A stretch of DNA of 10,759 nucleotides from Jaenimonas drosophilae (Eukaryota > Euglenozoa > Kinetoplastea > Trypanosomatida > Trypanosomatidae), in assembly GCA_030849065.1 (NCBI GenBank), contig JASAON010001301.1, positions 1-10,759 of the forward strand. The letters run 5' to 3'. Positions 1 through 5,918 of the stretch are shown here, piece by piece. The notes beneath the pieces were generated by a model, which saw only the letters and a program-made list of their open reading frames with translations, had not been told where the DNA came from and made no database searches. The translations under genes and the position numbers were made by a program. The first letter of the stretch is position 1. Each line of letters opens with the position of its first letter.

Positions 1-258
1 ATGAGAGAGGTAAATGGGGAGCATCAACACACAAGCATATATGTATGTGTGTTTCATGAAGTGGCAGCTTCCTTCTGCAGGCAAGATATATAAACGCACG
101 CTTACCACACACACAGACACATGACCGTTGCCAGTACTGACTGAGTACAACGTCAGGGAATCCTCACATCAACAAACAAACAAAGCACTGGCTGAAGCAG
201 AAGAGAGAGTGCATTCATGAGAGGAGTAAGGGAACCACTAAAACCATGTAATGTACAT
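1..258. repeat. Partial copy of the ~425-bp tandem repeat, window left edge
   Basis: This stretch matches the repeat units of the array at 2745-4600 almost base for base. It holds the 'aaatggggagcatcaacac' block from 12, the pyrimidine-rich 'cagcttccttctgcaggc' block near 64-81, the 'gagtacaacgtcagggaatc' block near 143-162 and the 'gggaaccactaaaacca' end near 230-246. It carries the variant 'ccagtactgactgag' at about 131-145. The only other copy with that variant is the one directly beside the truncated paralogue (about 4485-4500); internal array units have 'ccagtaatgactgag'. It runs directly into the 3' flank of the full-length gene. Because it begins inside the unit, the array probably continues to the left of the window. 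No coding potential is evident. Confidence 0.88.
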
Positions 259-296
259 GTATAGGTATCTGACATGTGCATCAGTTTCGCCGCTCT

Positions 297-2420
297 TCAT
301 TCGCACATGAGCCACCGGTTGCCCAACGCCCTTGAGAGGAAGAAGAGGAAGTTATCAGCAGCAGCTTCATCCCGCTGTAGCGATGGTACCATCTTCATGG
401 TCAGCTTCCTCGCGAGCTGCGTTCCTCGCACGCACTCTCGCCACCACGCCATGGTGCCGCCCAACACATCCACAGCAGCCAGGTACGCCACAACAAGGTG
501 CACATGTTCCGGTAGAACAGCTGAACACTTGGAGTAGCACCGTGTTACATCTTGAAGGTCACGTTGCAGCCGTTGACGAAGCTGCCCCAGTACAAGCAGT
601 GAGCAGGTAACGTTGGTCAGAGAGAAGAGCACATGCTGCAGCTCCATCTGCTGCTCCCGTGTATACCCACGTAGTGAGGCACATGTTTCGTACATCTCAT
701 CATCGCTCGGCAAGGTACGCTGAACGTCGTCGGGGTCAAATGCAGCGGCGTACAGATTCTGCACAACGTGGCGTACTCCAGTGCCGTGCCATGACAACCA
801 CACAGCTGCTGTACGTGAGGAAGAGAGGCGCTCCCCCTCCCATGCAGCGTATTGCTGGCACAGGCACCGGTGCAGGTGGCGTACGGATGCCTCCCATGGA
901 GAGCGAATCAGCTGCGGCAGCTCCGCCACACACACCGGCATCGATGAATAGTCTGGGCCCATGTCCCGCCGTGCAGAAACAGCGGCGTACACACTACTAC
1001 ACCACATCTGCCACAAGTCACGAAGCGTCGCAGATACCACACTATGGTTCTCGTACACACTGCAGCTGAGATGGCCATAACGATGTTGATCATGAAGAGT
1101 ATCACGAGCACCATCATCGTCACGGCCACGCTCCGCCACATCATCCACAAGAAACTCAGCCACGTAGTCATCCCATCTCATGCCAAACACTGCTTCAAAT
1201 GGAAAACGTTGCATCCGCGCCTCTCGATCAACGCCCCTCAACGGAGTTGTGCATGAATCCTTACCAGCCCCCATGGACGTGGTTGCTCCATCATCATCAT
1301 CATCTGCCATAGCCATGTTTGCCGCACACATGTTCTTCGTGATGGATGGCACAGGTCTGGGTGCCGTCGCCAACGCCACGCACATCACGCGATGACGTTG
1401 GATACCCAGCACATCCCTCGACATACGCACAACTTCTCTGACGCTACTCCAAGACGGCAGAGAAGCCTTCATCAAATGAGAGCTCGAGCAGGCTGAGCTG
1501 GCGCTGCCAACAGAACAATCCCTTGCACAAGGAAAAGGCCGTTTCATCTGAGTTGGGGGAGGTGTTGATGCATGTTTTCTTGTTGGTGTTGTTGCTTTCG
1601 AGGCATAGAAGACGGCGGCGTGTGAAACGTTGTTTCCAACGTCAGTGAGTAGTTGGTACCTCTGCCAGTAGCTGCCGTACACCTCCACCACATACTCACA
1701 GTAGCGTTGAAACTGATCAGGTGTCAGCTCGAAGGTGTGCTCCTTGTGGCGCCGCCACGGTCTTCTTCGTGCAGGATCGTAGATGCTTCGGTGTTGGAGG
1801 AGGTCGTTCTCCGTCACATCATCATCCTCATCCATCCAGCACGGTTTCTTCATACCTGTGGTACGCTGTAAGAGGCTCATATTGTCATGGAGCCTCTTGT
1901 TCTCAGAGCGGTTTGGCGTAGTGACCAGCACCAAGGATGCTCCACGGGCTGCACCAAGCTCCGCGAAGAGAACCTCCGTGAAGTGTGGTATCTCATGTGG
2001 TGGGATGTGCTCCATCACCTCAATGGAAACAACCGCATCGATACATCGTGGCAGTGAAGCAGGGCTCCGCCTTACATGCGCAGCCACTTCGTCATTACAA
2101 TCTTCTGTTGTGGGTAGGGTGCAGAGGTTCCCGCGCACAAGGCTCACCTCAACAGGGTCCAGGTGTTCGTAGGTGTGCAGCACACTCGTCATGTTCGAGT
2201 TTGCCACACGCAGCGCGGCCTCGTTTGCGTCAATGGCAACAACGTGACGAAGTTGGCGATCCATGCAGTTGCCACACAGCACGCGACTCAGCACCTTCCC
2301 ATCCCCACATCCAGCATCCACGACACTCACGCAGCCCTGCTCGCTCAGTACACGCTCCACAAGCAGTGCACGTTGCAAGGCGAGAGGGGAACGTAACGAC
2401 GGATCCATTTGGAGAGTCAT
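297..2420 (-). CDS. HEN1: HEN1-like small-RNA 2'-O-methyltransferase with orphan C-terminal domain
   Basis: A 707-residue protein with an N-terminal SAM-dependent methyltransferase domain (residues about 15-275). Visible motifs are the SAM-binding glycine loop DAGCGDGKV (35-43), an acidic turn AIDAN (62-66), the HEN1 signature SIEVMEHI (132-139) supplying E134, E137 and H138, then VTTPNRSEN (166-174) and RRHKEHTFELTPDQF (223-237) supplying the downstream His ligand. This set is the metal-binding site that separates HEN1 from ordinary methyltransferases, and no ligand is missing. HEN1 enzymes methylate the 2'-OH of the 3'-terminal nucleotide of small RNAs and protect them from tailing and decay; a HEN1-family enzyme acting on siRNAs is known in Trypanosoma brucei. 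Residues about 280-450 are a Ser/Asp-rich linker. Residues about 455-707 form a Trp/Leu-rich, probably helical domain that I cannot assign. The ATG at 2420 is the first on this strand after the pyrimidine tract at 2501-2530; M5 is an alternative start. The gene ends in TGA. Confidence 0.85.
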   Translation of the reverse strand: MTLQMDPSLRSPLALQRALLVERVLSEQGCVSVVDAGCGDGKVLSRVLCGNCMDRQLRHVVAIDANEAALRVANSNMTSVLHTYEHLDPVEVSLVRGNLCTLPTTEDCNDEVAAHVRRSPASLPRCIDAVVSIEVMEHIPPHEIPHFTEVLFAELGAARGASLVLVTTPNRSENKRLHDNMSLLQRTTGMKKPCWMDEDDDVTENDLLQHRSIYDPARRRPWRRHKEHTFELTPDQFQRYCEYVVEVYGSYWQRYQLLTDVGNNVSHAAVFYASKATTPTRKHASTPPPTQMKRPFPCARDCSVGSASSACSSSHLMKASLPSWSSVREVVRMSRDVLGIQRHRVMCVALATAPRPVPSITKNMCAANMAMADDDDDGATTSMGAGKDSCTTPLRGVDREARMQRFPFEAVFGMRWDDYVAEFLVDDVAERGRDDDGARDTLHDQHRYGHLSCSVYENHSVVSATLRDLWQMWCSSVYAAVSARRDMGPDYSSMPVCVAELPQLIRSPWEASVRHLHRCLCQQYAAWEGERLSSSRTAAVWLSWHGTGVRHVVQNLYAAAFDPDDVQRTLPSDDEMYETCASLRGYTREQQMELQHVLFSLTNVTCSLLVLGQLRQRLQRDLQDVTRCYSKCSAVLPEHVHLVVAYLAAVDVLGGTMAWWRECVRGTQLARKLTMKMVPSLQRDEAAADNFLFFLSRALGNRWLMCE

Positions 2421-2550
2421 TGTGCAAAATCAAATGCTGTGTACGTCTTTGCAGCGTAGCCTGTACAATGTGCACAGTAAATACTTCGTACGTAGAAAAA
2501 TACGTGAAGAGAAAAGAAGTAAAGAGAAGGAATGAAGGTTTGTGGGCTGG
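2421..2550 (-). promoter_or_regulatory. Probable trans-splice acceptor region of the HEN1-like gene
   Basis: On the minus strand, 2530-2501 is a pyrimidine-rich tract (reads tccttctctttacttctttt and on). The first AG after it is AAG at 2486-2484 and the first CAG is at 2463-2461. Using CAG gives a 5' leader of about 40 nt with no ATG before the start at 2420. The block 2501-2550 aligns without gaps to 5594-5643 upstream of the truncated paralogue, with 9 mismatches in 50 by my hand count. The signal therefore appears to have been copied with the gene. The trans-splicing reading depends on the organism being a kinetoplastid. Confidence 0.55.
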
Positions 2551-2744
2551 GTACGTCAGTCAGCAACTACATACTACACACCCTTGTCATTCAGTGGTGC
2601 GTAGGAGTATACCTTTGGGTATTCTGAATACAAGATACCAGGCAAGATGATTGAGTTCAGCAACACATTGCCAAGTCGTGCATGAGCACCACAACTTGGG
2701 CAAGGGCCGTGAAGATGACTGAAACAAAACAAAACCTCGAAGGG
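2551..2744. other. Unique spacer between the HEN1-like upstream region and the repeat array
   Basis: About 190 bases with no convincing reading frame and no match to the repeat unit. It is not shared with the region upstream of the truncated paralogue. On the minus strand it should hold the 3' end of whatever transcript precedes the HEN1-like gene. Its right edge (2741-2760, agggattgcaggatagggg) reappears once inside the array at 3994-4012, immediately after an N. Confidence 0.5.
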
Positions 2745-2993
2745 ATTGCAGGATAGGGGTAAATGGGGAGCATCAACACACAAGCATATATGTATGTGTG
2801 TTTCATGAAGTGGCAGCTTCCTTCTGCAGGAAAGATAACACACACTTAGCACACACACAGACACATGGCCGTTGCCAGTAATGACTGAGTACAACGTCAG
2901 GGAATCCTCACATCAAAAAACAAACAAAGTACTGGCTGAAGTAGAAGAGAGTCATTCATGAGAGGGGTAAGGGAACCACTAAAACATATAGGA

Positions 2994-3010
2994 GTGTGTG
3001 TGTGTGTGTG
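2994..3010. repeat. (TG)n microsatellite in repeat unit 1
   Basis: Uninterrupted TG dinucleotides. The equivalent tract in other units is interrupted or has a different length (about 3333-3352, 3763-3780, 4252-4275), and a complementary CA-rich tract follows about 40 bases on. Length variation here breaks any shared reading frame between units. Confidence 0.85.
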
Positions 3011-3269
3011 CCTGTGAGGTGCACCATCCGCGTACACACAAGGCAAGCACACACACACACACAACCCCAGAAGACCAATACCCAGATATCACTGAGTACG
3101 TCATCAGAGTAGGAATGGAACAAGACACAAATGATTCGTTCAGGAAGCAGTAGATGGGACTGCACCATGAGAGAGGTAAATGGGGAGCATCAACACACAA
3201 GCATATATGTATGTGTGTTTCATGAAGTGGCAGCTTCCTTCTGCAGGCAAGATATATAAACGCACGCTT

Positions 3270-3270
3270 N
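3270..3270. other. N: collapsed gap inside repeat unit 2
   Basis: The sequence jumps from the 'aaacgcacgctt' block straight to 'agagtgcattcatgagagg'. Complete units have about 85-110 bases between these points, including the gagtacaacgtcaggg block. The single N therefore stands for missing repeat sequence, not one ambiguous base. Confidence 0.8.
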
Positions 3271-3992
3271 CGCAGAATAGAGTGCATTCATGAGAGGGGT
3301 AAGGGGGTCATTATAACATATAGATATGGGAATGTGTGTGCGTGTGTGTGCCTGTGAGGTGCACCATCCACGTACGCACAAGGCAAGCACTCACACACAC
3401 ACAACCCCAGAAGACCAATACCCAGATATCACTGAGTACGTCATCAGAGTAGGAATGAAACAAGACACAAATGATTCGTTCAGGAAGCAGTAGATGTGAC
3501 TGCACCATGAGAGAGGTAAATGGGGAGCATCAACACACAAGCATATATGTATGTGTGTTTCATGAAGTAGCAGCTTCCTTCTGCAGGCAAGATATATAAA
3601 CGCACGCTTACCACACACACAGACACATGACCGTTGCCAGTAATGACTGAGTACAACGTCAGGGAATCCTCACATCAACAAACAAACAAAGTACTGGCTG
3701 AAGTAGAAGAGAGTGCATTCATGAGAGGGGTAACGGGGTCATTACAACATACAGATATGGGAATGTGTGCGTGTATGTGCCTGTGAGGTGCACCATCCAC
3801 GTACGCACAAGGCAAGCACTCGCACACACACACCCACAAGACCAATACCCAGATATCACTGAGTACGTCATCAGAGTAGGAATGGAACAAAACAAAAATG
3901 ATTCGTTCAGGAAGCAGTAGATGGGACTGCACCATGAGAGAGGTAAATGGGGAGCATCAACACACAAGCATATATGTATGTGTGTTTCATGA

Positions 3993-3993
3993 N
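3993..3993. other. N: collapsed gap joining two repeat edges
   Basis: Left of the N a unit breaks off after its first 48 bases ('tttcatga'). Right of it lies 'gggattgcaggatagggg', a sequence otherwise found only at the array's left border (2741-2760). The join is probably an assembly gap of unknown size. See the finding on a possible hidden gene copy. Confidence 0.75.
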
Positions 3994-4251
3994 GGGATTG
4001 CAGGATAGGGGTAAATGGGGAACATAAACACACACGCATATATGTATGTGTGTTTCATGAAGTGGCAGCTGCCTTCTGCAGGCAAGATAACACACACTTA
4101 GCACACACAGAGACACATGGCCGTTGCCAGTAATAACTGAGTACAACGTCAGGGAATCCTCACATCAACAAACAAACAAAGCACTGGCTGACGTAGAAGA
4201 GAGTGCATTCATGAGAGGGGTAAGGGAACCACTAAAACATATAGATATAGG

Positions 4252-4275
4252 AGTGTGTGTGTGTGTGTGTGTGTG
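4252..4275. repeat. (TG)n microsatellite, longest in the array
   Basis: About eleven TG units in repeat unit 5, longer than the matching tract in the other units. A (CA)-rich tract follows at about 4317-4330, so the two strands could pair as an imperfect TG/CA stem, or the tracts may simply be slippage-prone. Confidence 0.8.
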
Positions 4276-4592
4276 CCTGTGAGGTGCACCATCCACGTAC
4301 ACACAAGGCAAGCACTCGCACACACACACCCACAAGACCAATACCCAGATATCACTGAGTACGTCATCAGAGTAGGATGCAACAAGACACAAATGATTCG
4401 TTCAGGAAGCAGTAGATGGGACTGCACCATGAGAGAGGTAAATGGGGAGAGGCAAGATACAACACATACAGACACATGACCGTTGCCAGTACTGACTGAG
4501 TACAACGTCAGGGAATCCTCACATCAAAAAACAAACAAAGCACTGGCTGACGTAGAAGAGAGTCATTCATGAGAGGGGTAAGGGAACCACTA

Positions 4593-5400
4593 AAACCATA
4601 ATGCACATGTATAGGTATCTGACATGTGCATCAGTTTCGCCGCTCTTCATTCGCCAATGAGCCACCGGCTGCCCAACGCCCTTGAGAGGAAGAAGAGGAA
4701 CTTATCAGCAGCAGCTTCATCCTGCCGTAGAGATGTCTGTACGGATCGTGCATGTGTGGCCGTATCCTCGATTCGCTTTTTTGTGCGGCGTAGTTCTCGC
4801 ACGCACTCTCGCCACCACGCCATGGTGCCGCCCAACACATCCACAGCAGCCAGATATGCCACAACAAGGTGCACATGTTCCGGTAGAACAGCTGAACACT
4901 TGGAGTAGCACCGTGTTACATCTTGAAGGTCAAGTTGCAGCCGTTGACGAAGCTGCCCCAGTACAAGCAGTGAGCAGGTAACGTTGGTCAGAGAAAAGAG
5001 CACATGCTGCAGCTCCATCTGCTGCCCCCGTGTATACCCACGCAGTGAGGCACATGTTTCGTACATCTCATCATCGCTCGGCAAGGTACGCTGAACGTCG
5101 TCGGGGTCAAATGCAGCGGCGTACAGATTCTGCACAGCGTGGCGTACTCCAGTGCCGTGCCATGACAACCACACAGCTGCTGTACGTGAGGAAGAGAGGC
5201 GCTCCTCCTCCCATGCAGCGTATTGCTGGCACAGGCACCGGTGCAGGTGGCGTACGGATGCCTCCCATGGAGAGCGAATCAGCTGCGGCAGCTCCGCCAC
5301 ACGCACCGGCATCAACGGGTCCTTTGGGTTTGTGCTCCGCCGTGCAGAAAAAGCGGCGTACACACTACTACACCACAACTCCCACAAGTCACTCGTTTGT
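4593..5400. repeat. Segmental duplication, right copy (partner about 241-1030)
   Basis: This block holds the 3' flank and C-terminal coding half of the truncated paralogue. It aligns to about 241-1030, which holds the 3' flank and C-terminal half of the full-length gene. The shared flank starts in the repeat ('ccactaaaacca') and continues through 'ataggtatctgacatgtgc'. Identity is very high from about 4850 to 5310 (9 differences in about 455 bases by hand). It is lower at about 5310-5400, and a block at about 4731-4797 is replaced and longer than its counterpart at about 381-427. Confidence 0.85.
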
Positions 5401-5498
5401 AAAGATGCGTTTTCGTAGCTCCTGGACGAGCTGGCTTGCACAGGATGGCATCTACGATACACGCCGTCATCGCCATCATCACCACGGTTGGTTGCCAT
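4647..5498 (-). CDS. Truncated HEN1 paralogue: orphan C-terminal domain only, methyltransferase lost
   Basis: A 283-residue open frame. From about residue 28 it aligns to residues about 456-707 of the full-length HEN1-like protein. The whole methyltransferase domain (SAM loop and E..EH metal motif) and the linker are absent, so it cannot be a methyltransferase. The first 27 residues (MATNRGDDGDDGVYRRCHPV and on) have no clear counterpart. The core from VAELPQL to WWRECVR differs at only about four residues. After WRECVR the two proteins diverge (Lys/Arg-rich segment, about seven residues longer here) and rejoin at RDEAAAD/RQDEAAAD. The frame is uninterrupted over the whole shared region, and both genes end in TGA at the same site. 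The ATG at 5498 is the first on this strand after the pyrimidine tract at 5594-5626. It could be an expressed accessory or decoy protein, or a recent pseudogene still in frame. Confidence 0.7.
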   Translation of the reverse strand: MATNRGDDGDDGVYRRCHPVQASSSRSYENASLQTSDLWELWCSSVYAAFSARRSTNPKDPLMPVRVAELPQLIRSPWEASVRHLHRCLCQQYAAWEEERLSSSRTAAVWLSWHGTGVRHAVQNLYAAAFDPDDVQRTLPSDDEMYETCASLRGYTRGQQMELQHVLFSLTNVTCSLLVLGQLRQRLQLDLQDVTRCYSKCSAVLPEHVHLVVAYLAAVDVLGGTMAWWRECVRELRRTKKRIEDTATHARSVQTSLRQDEAAADKFLFFLSRALGSRWLIGE

Positions 5499-5643
5499 TT
5501 ATTTCTGAAAGTACGTTTCAGTAGGAAGCGTAGGGAATTGTCTTTGTAGTGTACGTCTTGGAATAATGTTGTGTGGCGTAAACACTACGTAAGTACGTGA
5601 AGAGAGATGAAGTAGAGAGAAAAGATGGAGGTCTGTGGGTTGG
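5499..5643 (-). promoter_or_regulatory. Probable trans-splice acceptor region of the truncated paralogue
   Basis: On the minus strand the 5626-5594 tract is pyrimidine-rich (cttttctctctacttcatct and on) and aligns to the tract upstream of the full-length gene (2501-2550). Downstream AGs include TAG at 5586-5584, AAG sites near 5560-5530 and CAG at 5507-5505. The last would leave a leader of only six bases, so an earlier AG may be used. No minus-strand ATG lies between the tract and 5498. Confidence 0.5.
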
Positions 5644-5918
5644 CGGTATCATGGCACATCATCAGAGGACACCTGTACGCTGAGGAATACGCAAACAGAA
5701 AAAAAAAACTGTTGTTGTTGCAAATCAGCGTAGTAAAAGCAGGCAAATACATCTTCATCAATCTTATGTACTGTTTGTGTGAGGCAGAGAAGAGACGACA
5801 TCGCGTGCGCTCACAGACGCTTGCACCTCCTTCATCACCAGCTTGGATGACGTCGTTGCTCTACACATGAAGCTTGAAGGGTCTTTCGTGTTCTTTCGTT
5901 TGTGTGTGTGTGTGTGTG
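5644..5918 (-). other. Intergenic / 3' UTR of the nucleotidyltransferase gene
   Basis: No convincing gene. It contains an A10 run at 5699-5708 (T10 on the coding strand) and a (TG)n tract beginning directly after the stop codon. On a kinetoplastid model this is the 3' UTR and polyadenylation zone of the upstream gene, with the next splice-acceptor tract starting at about 5626. Confidence 0.5.
5901..5918. repeat. (TG)n microsatellite abutting a stop codon
   Basis: TG dinucleotides read as (CA)n on the minus strand. They begin within one or two bases of the TAG stop (5921-5919) of the nucleotidyltransferase gene, so the 3' UTR opens with a CA repeat. Confidence 0.85.

Larger units (their letters stand above)
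2745..4610. repeat. Tandem array of ~425-bp noncoding repeats with two assembly breaks
   Basis: Using 'aaatgggga' as the unit start, copies begin at 2761, 3178, 3518, 3945, 4013 and 4440. Intact spacings are 417, 427 and 427 bases; the short ones (340, 68) each contain an N. Each unit has, in order: the aaatgggga block, a ctgcaggcaagata block, an 'acacagacacatg' block, 'gagtacaacgtcagggaatc', 'gagaggggtaaggg', a (TG)n tract, 'cctgtgaggtgcaccatcc', a (CA)n tract, and 'gatatcactgagtacgtcat'. The last copy (from 4440) has lost roughly 75 bases between the aaatgggga and ggcaagata blocks and then runs into the 3' flank of the truncated paralogue. Open frames on the minus strand recur only because the DNA recurs; they shift with (CA)n length and differ between units. 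No transposase or reverse-transcriptase signature is present. Confidence 0.9.

Noticed and set aside
274..1395. Overlapping plus-strand open frames opposite the HEN1-like gene, some recurring at 4624-5524
   Set aside because: They lie antisense to a recognised coding frame, and their recurrence in the second copy follows from the DNA duplication. None shows a recognisable domain.
2574..4505. Series of minus-strand frames of 60-106 codons in the repeat array that share long stretches
   Set aside because: The shared stretches reflect repeat identity. The frames switch with (CA)n length, several run across an N, and the protein ends are His-Thr or Cys-Val dipeptide runs from microsatellite DNA.
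2745..4610. CRISPR array or retroelement as the explanation of the repeats
   Set aside because: The unit is about 425 bases with no short repeat/spacer alternation, the host looks eukaryotic, and no reverse transcriptase, endonuclease, poly(A)-ended copy or clear target-site duplication was seen.
4647..5498. Calling the truncated paralogue a plain pseudogene
   Set aside because: The frame is intact over the shared region, indels keep the frame, and the upstream pyrimidine block is kept. Expression is unproven, so it is left as a CDS with moderate confidence.
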